Shown here: positions 1-9,966 of the stretch, piece by piece
How positions within the stretch are numbered: position 1 is the stretch's first letter
Layout: the number at the start of each line of letters is the position of its first letter
NCBI RefSeq assembly: GCF_010435965.1
Contig: NZ_JAAGAA010000009.1
Span: forward strand, 124,001 to 188,000
DNA: 64,000 nucleotides
Source: Crenobacter caeni
GTDB lineage: Bacteria > Pseudomonadota > Gammaproteobacteria > Burkholderiales > Chromobacteriaceae
Reading direction: 5' to 3'
The notes under the pieces: generated by a model
The model's database searches: none
Seen by the model: the letters and a program-made list of their open reading frames with translations, nothing else
Told to the model about the DNA's origin: nothing
Translations under genes and position numbers: made by a program

Positions 1-25
1 TTGGCGAATCTTTCATCTGGCGGCT

Positions 26-70
26 CCCTCATCCGGCGCTGCGCGCCACCTTCTCCCAGAGGGAGAAGGA
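26..70. repeat. Dispersed intergenic repeat, copy A
   Basis: This roughly 45-base segment begins CCCTCATCCGGCGCTGCGCG and ends in AGGGAGAAGGA. It recurs with a few changes at 2095-2138. A shortened echo, CTCCCTGAGGGAGAAGGA, lies just downstream near 98-115. Both copies sit in non-coding DNA next to the polysaccharide genes. The rest of 1-206 shows no convincing gene. It resembles the short REP-like intergenic repeats common in proteobacteria, but no family was confirmed. Confidence 0.6.
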
Positions 71-206
71 ATGTGGAGAAAGGCTCTGCGGAGCGTCTCC
101 CTGAGGGAGAAGGATTTGGGCCGGTTCATTATTCGGCGCTTTCCGCCAGTTTTTTTCTCGGTGGTGGAACACGCCGCTTGGCAGCAGCTATCCCACGATG
201 CTGGTT

Positions 207-1142
207 TTACAGCGGGCAGTGCTGGGTGTTGCTGGCGCGGGCACTTTGCTGGCTATGAAACAGCCGTTCGACTACATGCTCTACGCCGGCTTGCCACGGT
301 GGCAGGGTGAGGCCGAAGGCGCGTTGCAGTTTGCTGCAGTCCAGCCGCGAGTTGGCCGGACGTCGGGCGGGCAGCGGGTAGTCTGCGGTCCCGATGGCGC
401 GGATGGCGGCCGGGCCCAGTTGCAGCGGATAGCCCAGGCTGCGGGCATGGGCGATGGTGTGGCAGGCGTAGCCGTGCCAGCTGGTTTCGCCTTGCGCAGC
501 CAGATGGTAGGTGCCGTAGTCGAAACGGTGGGTGGGGCGGCGGTAGTGGGTGATCAGCTGGGCGGTCACGTCGGCGATCAGCGCGGCGCTGGTGGGCGCG
601 CCAATCTGGTCGGCCACCACGCTCAGGCTGTCGCGTTCGCTGGCGAGGCGCAGCATGGTCTTGAGGAAGTTGTTGCCGTGGGCTGCGTAGACCCAGCTGG
701 TGCGCAGGATCAGGTGGTGGCCGGTGCGCGCGCGCACCGCCTGTTCGCCCAGCCATTTGCTGTGGGCGTAAACCGACTGCGGATACGGGGTGTCGTCTTC
801 GGTCCATGCGCGATCGCCCGCACCGCCAAAGATGTAGTCGGTGCTGTAGTGGATCAGCAGGGCGTCGTTGGCGGCGCACCAGCGTGCCAGCACGCCGGGC
901 GCGTGCGCGTTGATGGCGTGGGCCTGCGCGCATTCGCTTTCTGCGCGGTCGACGGCGGTATAGGCAGCTGGGTTGACGACGATCTGCGGGCTCAGCTCGT
1001 CCAGAGTGGCCAACATGGCGGCCTCGTCGGCCAGATCAAACTGTTCGCGGTTCAAGGCGAAGACTTCGCCCAGCGGTGCCAGTGCGCGGCGCAGTTCGAA
1101 GCCGAGCTGGCCGTTGGCACCGGTAATCAGGATGCGGCTCAT
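207..1142 (-). CDS. rfbD: dTDP-4-dehydrorhamnose reductase (RmlD)
   Basis: This cytoplasmic enzyme carries out the last step of dTDP-L-rhamnose synthesis, the NAD(P)H-dependent reduction of dTDP-4-keto-rhamnose. The 311-residue protein opens with the Rossmann motif GANGQLG and has the short-chain dehydrogenase YAHSK catalytic pair near residue 130, followed by WLGEQ. Length is normal for RmlD. The start at 1142 gives MSRILITGANG. An upstream in-frame start at 1178 would add 12 residues with no family resemblance. It lies 22 bases after rfbA and is probably co-transcribed with it. The next gene of the operon would be to the left of the window. Confidence 0.93.
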   Translation of the reverse strand: MSRILITGANGQLGFELRRALAPLGEVFALNREQFDLADEAAMLATLDELSPQIVVNPAAYTAVDRAESECAQAHAINAHAPGVLARWCAANDALLIHYSTDYIFGGAGDRAWTEDDTPYPQSVYAHSKWLGEQAVRARTGHHLILRTSWVYAAHGNNFLKTMLRLASERDSLSVVADQIGAPTSAALIADVTAQLITHYRRPTHRFDYGTYHLAAQGETSWHGYACHTIAHARSLGYPLQLGPAAIRAIGTADYPLPARRPANSRLDCSKLQRAFGLTLPPWQAGVEHVVERLFHSQQSARASNTQHCPL

Positions 1143-1164
1143 TCGTGCTTTCCGTCTGGTGGGC

Positions 1165-2046
1165 TTAGTGCTGCGCAATCAGCTGCAGTAGGTATTGGCC
1201 GTAGGCGTTTTTCTTGAGCGGGGTGGCCAGTTTTTCCACCTGCGCCGCGTCGATCCAGCCGCTAAGAAAAGCAATTTCTTCCGGACACGCCACCTTCAGC
1301 CCCTGCCGGCTTTCAATGGTGGCGATGAACTGGCTGGCTTCCAGCATCGATTCGTGGGTGCCGGTATCCAGCCACGCGTAGCCGCGGCCCATGGTCTGCA
1401 CGTCGAGCTGGCCTTGCTGCAGGTAGACGTTGTTGACGTCGGTGATTTCCAGTTCGCCGCGGTGCGAGGGCCGGATGGTCTTGGCGATGTCGACCACCTG
1501 CTCGTCGTAGAAATACAGGCCGGTGACGGCGTAATTGCTTTTCGGTTGCTTGGGCTTTTCTTCGATCGACAGCGCCTTGCCGCTGGCGTCGAACTCGACC
1601 ACGCCGTAACGCTCCGGGTCGTTCACGTGGTAGGCAAACACGCTGGCGCCGCTGGTTTTACTGTTGGCGTCTTGCAGTAGTTTGCTGAAGTCGTGGCCGT
1701 AGTAGATGTTGTCGCCGAGCACCAGCGCGGAGGGCGCGCCGTTAAGGAAGGCTTCGCCGATCAGGAAGGCCTGGGCGAGGCCATCCGGGCTGGGCTGTAC
1801 GGCGTAGCTCAACAGCAAGCCCCACTGGTTGCCGTCGCCCAGCAGTTGTTCGAAGCGCGGGGTGTCCTGCGGGGTGGAAATGATCAGGATGTCGCGGATG
1901 CCGGCGAGCAGCAGCGTGCTCAGCGGGTAGTAGATCATCGGCTTGTCGTAGATCGGCAGCAGTTGCTTGCTGACGGCGAGGGTGGCCGGGTAGAGACGGG
2001 TGCCGGAGCCGCCGGCGAGGATGATGCCTTTGCGGGCTTGTGTCAT
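1165..2046 (-). CDS. rfbA: Glucose-1-phosphate thymidylyltransferase (RmlA)
   Basis: The enzyme joins glucose-1-phosphate and dTTP to make dTDP-glucose, the first step of the dTDP-rhamnose pathway. The sequence shows the nucleotidyltransferase signature [11 protein letters not shown] near the N-terminus, then [18 protein letters not shown] and the GDNIYYG block, all diagnostic of RmlA. I chose the ATG at 2046 (293 residues) because the alternative ATG at 2055 has its purine-rich sequence directly against the codon, while 2046 has a GGA about ten bases upstream. It is followed closely by rfbD and preceded by the EPS-type MarR regulator. Confidence 0.94.
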   Translation of the reverse strand: MTQARKGIILAGGSGTRLYPATLAVSKQLLPIYDKPMIYYPLSTLLLAGIRDILIISTPQDTPRFEQLLGDGNQWGLLLSYAVQPSPDGLAQAFLIGEAFLNGAPSALVLGDNIYYGHDFSKLLQDANSKTSGASVFAYHVNDPERYGVVEFDASGKALSIEEKPKQPKSNYAVTGLYFYDEQVVDIAKTIRPSHRGELEITDVNNVYLQQGQLDVQTMGRGYAWLDTGTHESMLEASQFIATIESRQGLKVACPEEIAFLSGWIDAAQVEKLATPLKKNAYGQYLLQLIAQH

Positions 2047-2094
2047 GTTTTGCATTCCAAGATTTGGGTGTTGCTTGCGTGTTTATGTGGGCCG

Positions 2095-2138
2095 CCCTCA
2101 TCTGGCGCTGCGCGCCAGCCTCTCCCAGAGGAGAAGGA
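2095..2138. repeat. Dispersed intergenic repeat, copy B
   Basis: This is the second copy of the repeat at 26-70, differing at a handful of positions, including a one-base deletion in the GAGGAGAAGGA end. It lies between rfbA and the MarR-type gene. Two copies about 2 kb apart around rfbD-rfbA suggest a mobile or recombinogenic intergenic element. Confidence 0.6.
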
Positions 2139-2150
2139 TTGCTGCTCTGG

Positions 2151-2206
2151 TGGGTTACGCCGCTGTCAGAGGCTAACCCACCCTACGGTGGCTATCCCAC
2201 CCTACG
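2151..2206. repeat. Palindromic TGGGTTA/TAACCCA intergenic repeat
   Basis: TGGGTTA at 2151-2157 pairs with TAACCCA at 2174-2180. This is followed by two direct copies of CCCACCCTACG, at 2177-2187 and 2196-2206, 19 bases apart. The second copy overlaps the last codons of the MarR-type gene. Similar GTAGGGTGGGTTA elements are widespread in proteobacterial intergenic DNA. That comparison is from memory and not from a search. Confidence 0.5.
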
Positions 2207-2576
2207 TTTGGCTGCCCGGATCCGGCGGGGTGCCGTGCTGCGCCTTCACTTCCGCGCGCAGCACTTCGATCTCGTGGCTGAGCGCTTCGTATTCTTCCAG
2301 CTTGCGCTGCAGGAAGCTCTTGGTAAGCAGCGCTTTCTCTGCGACCCCGCTGGGCGTGAGCACGTAGACGTAGCCGAACTTGTTCTTGGCGCGCGCGAAG
2401 TTCTGCATCTTGACCCAGCCCTTTTCCATCAACGCCTTCAGGCAGTAGTTGAGCCCGCCGACGCTGATGCCCAACTGGCTGGCCAGTTCGCGCTGGGTAA
2501 GGTCGGGGTTGTCCTGCAGCAGGCGCAGCACCCGGTAGTAGGTGTCTTCCTGCAGTCGGCTTTGGCGGCTGCTCAT
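2202..2576 (-). CDS. EPS-associated MarR-family transcriptional regulator
   Basis: This 124-residue winged-helix protein matches the MarR-type regulators found in exopolysaccharide clusters. Residues about 10-75 form the helix-turn-helix and wing (LTQRELASQLGISVGGLNYCLKAL is the recognition region, quoted only in part here). The C-terminal third is a charged helix likely to be a coiled coil for dimerisation. It sits inside the sugar-nucleotide cluster, upstream of rfbA on the same strand. A 14-base palindrome about 110 bases upstream is a candidate operator, and an ops element lies in its leader. Its ligand and targets are unknown. Confidence 0.8.
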   Translation of the reverse strand: MSSRQSRLQEDTYYRVLRLLQDNPDLTQRELASQLGISVGGLNYCLKALMEKGWVKMQNFARAKNKFGYVYVLTPSGVAEKALLTKSFLQRKLEEYEALSHEIEVLRAEVKAQHGTPPDPGSQT

Positions 2577-2608
2577 GCGGTGGCGGGTCGGGAAGGGCGG
2601 TTTCGGGC

Positions 2609-2619
2609 ACGCTACCGCC
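2609..2619 (-). promoter_or_regulatory. ops element (RfaH recruitment site)
   Basis: On the minus strand this reads GGCGGTAGCGT, an exact match to the enterobacterial ops element that pauses RNA polymerase and loads RfaH. The next base is G, as in the longer JUMPStart sequence. It lies 33 bases before the start of the MarR-type gene. An rfaH gene is directly upstream at 2795-3310. The expected effect is processive transcription through the MarR gene, rfbA, rfbD and whatever follows. Confidence 0.75.
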
Positions 2620-2682
2620 TTGCCGTGTCACGTTCGGCAAGCGCGGATTGCTATAAACGGGCAGTGGCCGTTGCTGGCTACT

Positions 2683-2696
2683 GTTCAAGATTGAAC
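2683..2696. promoter_or_regulatory. Palindrome, candidate regulator operator
   Basis: GTTCAA-GA-TTGAAC is a perfect 6+2+6 inverted repeat in the rfaH to MarR-gene gap. A TTTATA sequence on the minus strand at 2657-2652 could be the -10 box, which would place the palindrome upstream of the promoter core. The size and symmetry suit a MarR-type dimer. Binding is inferred only. Confidence 0.45.
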
Positions 2697-2794
2697 GATT
2701 CTATCCCTTCAGGGCGCTACGTCCAAGCAAACCAATAGGGTAGGCCATCAGTGATGGATTGCCTGTGTCGCGATTTACCCTCAGTGGTGGCGTC

Positions 2795-3310
2795 CTAAAC
2801 CGGCTTGCCCAGATGGGCGGTGTCGATCCGCATGCGTACCTGCTTGTGCAGGAGTTCCAGCAGCACCAGCGAGCGTTGTTCGGCGTCGCTGCACTGGTAG
2901 ATGGCCTCCAGTCCGGCGAACGGGCCCTCGGTGATGCGCACGGTTTCGCCGGGCGCAAACAGGCTGCCGGCCGGCAGTGCCGCTTCGTGCGCGCGCAGCT
3001 GTGCGATCAGCGCATCGTCGACCCTGGCCGGTAGCCTGCCGAACTGCACCAGGGTACTGACGCCGAGGGTGGAGCGGATCGGCGCCCAACTGCGACCGCC
3101 CTCGCTGCTGTCCAGGTGGATGAACAGGTAGCGCGGGAACAGCGCTTCGCTCACCTGTTGCGCCTTGCCGCGGCGCAGCTTCTCCACGCTGGTCAGCGGC
3201 AGGTAGCAGGTGTAGCCCTGCTGCTCGAGGTTCAGGAGTGCCTTGGTTTCCTGGCGGGGCTTGGTGTGGACCAGATACCAGGCGAGTTGCGGTGCTGGGG
3301 TTTGCGGCAT
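2795..3310 (-). CDS. rfaH: Transcription antitermination factor RfaH
   Basis: This 171-residue NusG paralogue binds the elongation complex at ops sites and suppresses termination in long surface-polysaccharide operons. The N-terminal NGN domain starts WYLVHTKPRQE and contains the RfaH-like LLNLEQQGYTCYLPL block. Residues about 115-170 form the KOW region (GETVRITEGPFAGL). Genuine NusG proteins are usually encoded next to rplK and differ in these blocks. It is encoded between rfbB and the ops-carrying leader of the MarR-rfbAD segment, so it probably regulates its own cluster. Confidence 0.9.
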   Translation of the reverse strand: MPQTPAPQLAWYLVHTKPRQETKALLNLEQQGYTCYLPLTSVEKLRRGKAQQVSEALFPRYLFIHLDSSEGGRSWAPIRSTLGVSTLVQFGRLPARVDDALIAQLRAHEAALPAGSLFAPGETVRITEGPFAGLEAIYQCSDAEQRSLVLLELLHKQVRMRIDTAHLGKPV

Positions 3311-3388
3311 GGTGTTGCTTCAGGTGCGGTTTAGTGCCGGGCAGGCACCCTCCGGCAGAGGCGGGTGCCCGGTCGCTCGCAGGCGGGC

Positions 3389-4444
3389 TCAGCCGTACTG
3401 CTTCTCCACCCAGTCGCGGTACGCGCCGCTGCTGACATTCGCGACCCACTCTTGGTTGGCGAGATACCACTTAACCGTTTTGCGGATGCCGGTCTCGAAG
3501 GTTTCGGCCGGTTTCCAGCCCAGTTCCTGCTCCAGCTTGCGTGCGTCGATCGCGTAGCGGCGGTCGTGGCCGGGGCGGTCGGTGACGAAGCGGATCTGCG
3601 TGGCGTACGAGGCGCCGTCCGCACGCGGGGCAAGCTCGTCGAGGATAGAGCACAGGGGGCGCACCACTTCGATATTCGGCTTCTCGTTCCAGCCGCCGAC
3701 GTTGTAGGTCTCGCCCAGGCGGCCGGCGGCCAGCACGCGGCGGATCGCGCTGCAGTGGTCCTTCACGTACAGCCAGTCACGCACCTGCATGCCGTCGCCG
3801 TAGATGGGGAGTTCCTTGCCGGCGAGTGCGTTGAGGATTACCAGCGGGATCAGCTTTTCCGGGAAGTGGTAAGGCCCGTAGTTGTTGCTGCAGTTGGTGG
3901 TCAGCACCGGCAGGCCGTAGGTGTGGTGCCACGCGCGCACCAGGTGGTCGGATGCGGCCTTGGACGCCGAGTACGGGCTGTTCGGCTCGTAACGGTGGGT
4001 CTCGCTGAATGGCGCATCATCCGGTGCGAGAGAGCCGTACACCTCGTCGGTCGACACGTGCAGGAAGCGGAAAGCGGCTTTTTCTTCCGCTGGCAGGCCG
4101 CTCCAGTAGCCGCGCACGCTCTCCAGAAGGTTGAAGGTGCCGACCACGTTGGTGTGGATGAAGTCGCCCGGGCCGTGGATGCTGCGGTCGACGTGGCTCT
4201 CGGCGGCAAAGTTGATGACCGCGCGCGGACGGTGCTCGGCGAGCAGGCGCGACACCAGTTCGCGGTCGCCGATGTCGCCGCGCACAAAGATGTGGCGCGT
4301 GTCGCCTTCGAGCGATGCGAGCGTCTGCAGGTTGCCGGCGTAGGTGAGCTTGTCGAGGTTGACGACGGGCTCGTCGCATTGAGCCAGCCAGTCGAGCACG
4401 AAGTTGGCGCCGATAAAGCCGGCGCCGCCGGTGACGAGAATCAT
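3389..4444 (-). CDS. rfbB: dTDP-glucose 4,6-dehydratase (RmlB)
   Basis: It converts dTDP-glucose to dTDP-4-keto-6-deoxyglucose using bound NAD+, the second step of the dTDP-rhamnose pathway. The 351-residue protein has the [10 protein letters not shown] nucleotide-binding motif at residue 7, the STDEVYG block, and the [10 protein letters not shown] catalytic Tyr-Lys pair. Length is typical of RmlB. A 224-base gap separates it from galE upstream, long enough for its own promoter and leader, and rfaH follows 78 bases downstream. Confidence 0.95.
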   Translation of the reverse strand: MILVTGGAGFIGANFVLDWLAQCDEPVVNLDKLTYAGNLQTLASLEGDTRHIFVRGDIGDRELVSRLLAEHRPRAVINFAAESHVDRSIHGPGDFIHTNVVGTFNLLESVRGYWSGLPAEEKAAFRFLHVSTDEVYGSLAPDDAPFSETHRYEPNSPYSASKAASDHLVRAWHHTYGLPVLTTNCSNNYGPYHFPEKLIPLVILNALAGKELPIYGDGMQVRDWLYVKDHCSAIRRVLAAGRLGETYNVGGWNEKPNIEVVRPLCSILDELAPRADGASYATQIRFVTDRPGHDRRYAIDARKLEQELGWKPAETFETGIRKTVKWYLANQEWVANVSSGAYRDWVEKQYG

Positions 4445-4540
4445 CTGTTATTTCCTGAAGTCGGGTTGTTGCTATGGTCGCTTGAGGTCTGCGCACAAAG
4501 TGAAGCGGGCAAGGCACCCTGTCGCCAGAACACCCTGCCC

Positions 4541-4551
4541 GCGGTACCGCC
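4541..4551 (-). promoter_or_regulatory. Weak ops-like sequence in the rfbB leader
   Basis: The minus strand reads GGCGGTACCGC, which agrees with GGCGGTAGCGT at 9 of 11 positions. It lies about 97 bases upstream of rfbB. The core is a GCGGTACCGC palindrome, so the match could be accidental. The surrounding gap (4445-4668) shows no gene. Confidence 0.3.
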
Positions 4552-4668
4552 CGAAATGTTGGGCCGTCGCCGACCCGGTGCTGCCTCTCCAAGAATTTGC
4601 AGCCATTTTACGGGCGGGCACGCGCGGGCGGTATCCGTAGAACTACGTACTGGCGCCAGATTTTAAGC

Positions 4669-5673
4669 TCAGGCGTAACCGTCCGGGTTGGTGCGCTGCC
4701 AACGCCAGCTGTCCGCGCTCATTTCTTCTATATCTTTCTCCGCCTGCCAACCCAAGAGTTCGCGCGCGGCGGCCGGATCGGCCCAGCAGGCGGCGACGTC
4801 GCCGGAGCGGCGCGGCGCGATGCGGTAGGGCAGCGTCTTGCCGCAGGCGGCCTCGAAGGCGTGTAGCACTTCGAGCACCGAGTAGCCGCGGCCGGTGCCG
4901 AGGTTGGTGGTGATCAGCCCGCCGGTGTGCCTGAGCGCGTCGAGTGCCGCCAGGTGCCCGCGCGCCAGGTCCACCACGTGGATGTAGTCGCGTACGCCGG
5001 TGCCGTCGACGGTCGGGTAGTCGTCGCCGAAAACGCTCAACGCTTCGCGCTTGCCGACGGCGACCTGGCAGATGAAGGGCATCAGGTTGTTCGGGATGCC
5101 GTTCGGGTCTTCGCCGATCAGGCCGGACGGGTGCGCGCCGACCGGGTTGAAGTAGCGCAGGATGGCGATGTTCCAGCCCGGTTCGGCGCGGGCAAGGTCG
5201 CGCAGCATGTCCTCAACCATCAGCTTGCTGCGCCCGTACGGGTTGGTTGCCGACAGCGGGAAGTCCTCGCGGATCGGCACGCTGGCTGGGTCGCCGTACA
5301 CGGTGGCGCTCGACGAGAACACCAGGTTCTTCACGCCGTGGCGCTGCATCGCCTGCAAGAGCTTCAGGGTGCCGGCGACGTTGTTGTTGTAATAGGCAAG
5401 CGGTTGCTCGACCGATTCGCCGACCGCCTTCAGGCCGGCGAAGTGAATTACCGCCTTGATCGGGTAGCGCAGCACCAGGTCGAGCTTCTCGCGGTCGAGG
5501 ATGTCGCCCTCGACCAAGAGCGGCGCGCGGCCGGTGATCTTCTCGATGCGGCGCAGCGCCTCGGGCTTGCTGTTGCTGAAATTGTCGAGCACCACCACAT
5601 CGTGGCCGGCTTCCAGCAGTTGCACGCAGGTATGGCTGCCGATATAGCCGGCGCCGCCGGTGATCAGGATCAT
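4669..5673 (-). CDS. galE: UDP-glucose 4-epimerase
   Basis: The enzyme interconverts UDP-glucose and UDP-galactose (and possibly the N-acetyl forms) with tightly bound NAD+, supplying galactose units for lipopolysaccharide or exopolysaccharide. The 334-residue protein begins MILITGGAGYIGSHTC and has the SSSATVYG block and NPYGRSK catalytic Tyr-Lys motif near residues 145-155. The C-terminal sugar-binding half is complete. It starts 10 bases after wzz ends, so the two are almost certainly co-transcribed. Confidence 0.94.
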   Translation of the reverse strand: MILITGGAGYIGSHTCVQLLEAGHDVVVLDNFSNSKPEALRRIEKITGRAPLLVEGDILDREKLDLVLRYPIKAVIHFAGLKAVGESVEQPLAYYNNNVAGTLKLLQAMQRHGVKNLVFSSSATVYGDPASVPIREDFPLSATNPYGRSKLMVEDMLRDLARAEPGWNIAILRYFNPVGAHPSGLIGEDPNGIPNNLMPFICQVAVGKREALSVFGDDYPTVDGTGVRDYIHVVDLARGHLAALDALRHTGGLITTNLGTGRGYSVLEVLHAFEAACGKTLPYRIAPRRSGDVAACWADPAAARELLGWQAEKDIEEMSADSWRWQRTNPDGYA

Positions 5674-5683
5674 GTCGATATCC

Positions 5684-6790
5684 TCAAGCTTTCAGTTTGT
5701 CGCGCAGCCCGGCGAGCGCATCGCGTCCAAGTACCCAGAGGCTGCCCAGCAGCAGGCCGCCGATCGCGCCGAGCGCAAGGATCAGCGCGCGTTTTGGTTT
5801 GTCGCGCTGCACCGGCAGTGTCGGTGCTTCCAGATAGTGGAAGCTCTGCTTGCTGCCCTTCAGTGCGGGCAACAGGTTGATCTGCTGCAGGCGGTTTTCC
5901 AGTTGGTAGTAGCGTGCGGGGTAGACGGGCTGCCCTTGTTTGAGGGTGTCTATTCTAGCTTGTAGCGAGCGGGTACCAAGCAAAAACAGCATTTCGGGCT
6001 TTTCCACCGTCTGGTAACTGCTGCCCTTGAATGTATCGATACCGCCTCTGGCGGCCGTGTCGCGTGCCCGTTGAGTGGCATCTAGCAGGCTGCGGTTGCG
6101 TGCCTGCTGCTGCAGGGCGAGGTTCTGTTTCTCGTCCTGCAAGTCAAGCTTGAGCGTGTTGCTGGCGACCTGATATTCGCGGGCTTTGTCTTTCCATACC
6201 CCGGCGTTCACGCTGCCTAGATAGTCCTGCAGGAGCTTGCGTGCCGCGTCGGGAGAGTCTGCCGTCAGTTGGACCTGATGGTAGAGCTGCTTCTTGCCGT
6301 CCGGCGCGCTGACGGTGATGTCGTCCTGGCTAAGTCGCTCCAGTAGCCTAGCCTGTGCTTGCGGAGACAGTTCGGCCGCCTGCTGGCGATAGTAGGCTGT
6401 TCCCTGCCAGAAGTGCCGGCGGGCGTCGGCTGAAGCCAGTTGGGTTTGCGTCGTATCGAAGACTTTTTTACTAACTTCATCGAGCGTTAGGCGCGGCTTC
6501 TGCTGGATCGGGTTGCCCTTCTCGTCCAGCAGTTGTTCGCTGCCGTCGTTCTGGATGCGCCACAGTTGCTGCTGGGCCTGGTAGTAATCCCCGAGTTCCT
6601 CTGCCTGGGGCTGGACGATGGTCGCGCGCGACGTCCATTCTTCCTTGGCCGTGAAGGCGTAAGCTGCGGCAAGCCCGATGCCGGCGGTCGTCACGCCGGC
6701 GACCAGCCAGCGCCCGTGCCACAGCTTGGCAAGCAGTTCGGTTAGATCGATTTCGTCGTCGGTAGTAGATTCAATAACTTGCTGAGTCAT
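5684..6790 (-). CDS. wzz: Wzz-type polysaccharide chain-length determinant
   Basis: This inner-membrane protein is of the polysaccharide co-polymerase class, which sets O-antigen or exopolysaccharide chain length. A membrane segment near residues 32-50 (LVAGVTTAGIGLAAAYAF) is followed by a long periplasmic, helix-rich domain. The C-terminal segment (ALGAIGGLLLGSLWVLG) precedes a short cytoplasmic tail, the standard Wzz topology. The start at 6790 gives 368 residues beginning MTQQVIES. A TTG at 6847 is possible but has no ribosome-binding site. No tyrosine kinase domain is attached. The exact polymer is unknown. Confidence 0.85.
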   Translation of the reverse strand: MTQQVIESTTDDEIDLTELLAKLWHGRWLVAGVTTAGIGLAAAYAFTAKEEWTSRATIVQPQAEELGDYYQAQQQLWRIQNDGSEQLLDEKGNPIQQKPRLTLDEVSKKVFDTTQTQLASADARRHFWQGTAYYRQQAAELSPQAQARLLERLSQDDITVSAPDGKKQLYHQVQLTADSPDAARKLLQDYLGSVNAGVWKDKAREYQVASNTLKLDLQDEKQNLALQQQARNRSLLDATQRARDTAARGGIDTFKGSSYQTVEKPEMLFLLGTRSLQARIDTLKQGQPVYPARYYQLENRLQQINLLPALKGSKQSFHYLEAPTLPVQRDKPKRALILALGAIGGLLLGSLWVLGRDALAGLRDKLKA

Positions 6791-6899
6791 GGTTGATTGA
6801 TGCAATCCGATATTCAAGTTGTATGTCGAATTTTCTGATTGTACCAAGGTCGAGTGTGATGCGTGGCCTTGGCCACGGTCAAAAGTTTGCCACTTCCCC

Positions 6900-6929
6900 C
6901 TTGAAAACAGCTTGCCCCGTCCCTACCAT
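6900..6929 (+). promoter_or_regulatory. groES-groEL promoter (sigma32-like, overlapping sigma70-like)
   Basis: CTTGAAA at 6900-6906 is followed, 14 bases on, by CCCTACC at 6921-6927, close to the heat-shock sigma32 pattern. The same DNA also reads as TTGAAA (6901-6906), a 17-base spacer and TACCAT (6924-6929) for sigma70. The CIRCE operator begins at the end of the -10 region, as expected for HrcA repression. Confidence 0.6.
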
Positions 6930-6955
6930 TAGCACTCGTTGGTGGTGAGTGCTAA
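6929..6955. promoter_or_regulatory. CIRCE operator (HrcA binding site)
   Basis: TTAGCACTC, nine bases, then GAGTGCTAA is a perfect match to the CIRCE inverted repeat. It lies 62 bases before the groES start and touches the promoter core. HrcA bound here represses the chaperonin operon until GroEL is titrated by unfolded protein. Confidence 0.95.
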
Positions 6956-7016
6956 CTGCCACCCGTTTGTTGCTTGAAACATCCCTTTTCAACGCCACTG
7001 CTATCAGGAGTGAACA

Positions 7017-8994
<1,978 letters not shown>

Positions 8995-9016
8995 GCTGCC
9001 GGACACCGTCCGACAC

Positions 9017-9049
9017 GAAAACCCCGCGAGCTACTCGCGGGGTTTTTTT
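9017..9049 (+). terminator. Rho-independent terminator of groESL
   Basis: AAAACCCCGCGAG and CTCGCGGGGTTTTTT form a strong GC stem with a short loop and a U-run, 23 bases after the groEL stop. Confidence 0.92.
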
Positions 9050-9101
9050 ATGCCCGCGCGTTTTACAATGCGCTCATTCATCGCACGCAAAGGACAGGAC
9101 A

Positions 9102-9848
9102 ATGCAAAGGGACGATCTCATCGCGCTGATCGACAGCTGGCTCGAGCCGTGGCGCTACCGCGACTACAGCCCGAACGGGCTGCAGGTCGAGGGGCGGGCC
9201 GAGGTGAGCCGCGTGGTGTGCGGGGTGACCGCGTCGCAGGCGCTGATCGACGCCGCCATCGAGCGCGGCGCCGACACCGTGCTGGTCCACCACGGCTACT
9301 TCTGGAAGGGAGAGGACGCACGGGTGGTCGGCATGAAGCGCGCGCGCTTGGCCAAGCTGCTTGCGCACGACATCAACCTCATCGCCTACCACCTGCCGCT
9401 GGACGCGCACCCGGAGTTGGGCAACAACGCGCGCCTGGGCGCGCTGCTCGGCGCCGAGGTGGCGGGGCAGGCGGGCGAGCAGGGCCTTCTGTGGCACGGC
9501 ACGCTGGCCGAGCCTGAGCGCGCGGCTGATTTTGCCAAAAGGCTGTCGATGACGCTCGGGCGGGACGCGCTGCTGGTCGGCGACGAGGGGCGGCTGCTCA
9601 ACCGTATCGCGTGGTGCACCGGCGGTGCGCAGGGCATGTTCGCCGACGCGATCGCACTGGGGGTGGACGCCTTCGTAACGGGCGAAGCGTCCGAGCGCAA
9701 TGCGCACGAGGCAAGGGAGAGCGGGGTGGCGTTCATCGCCGCCGGACACCACGCGACCGAGCGCTACGGCATCCAGGCACTGGGTGCGCGGCTTGCAGGA
9801 GAGACCGGTCTTTCCGTCGACTACGTCGAAGTCGGCAACCCGATTTGA
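9102..9848 (+). CDS. NIF3-family dinuclear metal-centre protein
   Basis: This 248-residue protein belongs to the NIF3/YbgI family, ring-shaped hexamers with a two-metal site. The exact biochemical role is not settled. The metal-ligand regions are visible as LVHHGYFWKGE near residue 65 and AGHHATERYG near residue 215, the latter carrying the paired histidines and the glutamate. SPNGLQVEG near the N-terminus is also typical. It appears to be a single-gene unit between groEL and petA. Confidence 0.9.
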   Translation: MQRDDLIALIDSWLEPWRYRDYSPNGLQVEGRAEVSRVVCGVTASQALIDAAIERGADTVLVHHGYFWKGEDARVVGMKRARLAKLLAHDINLIAYHLPLDAHPELGNNARLGALLGAEVAGQAGEQGLLWHGTLAEPERAADFAKRLSMTLGRDALLVGDEGRLLNRIAWCTGGAQGMFADAIALGVDAFVTGEASERNAHEARESGVAFIAAGHHATERYGIQALGARLAGETGLSVDYVEVGNPI

Positions 9849-9966
9849 ATGAAAGTTAGGGAAGCACCGCACAATTTATTTGCATATTCACTTCAAGTCC
9901 CTAGGCGTAATCGGGTAAACTTGCGCGGTATACAAGCTCGATTCCATGTTTGAGGATGACTTTAAA

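Noticed and set aside
6845..6847. TTG start that would extend wzz by 19 residues
   Set aside because: No ribosome-binding site is seen, and the ATG at 6790 places the first membrane segment at the usual distance.
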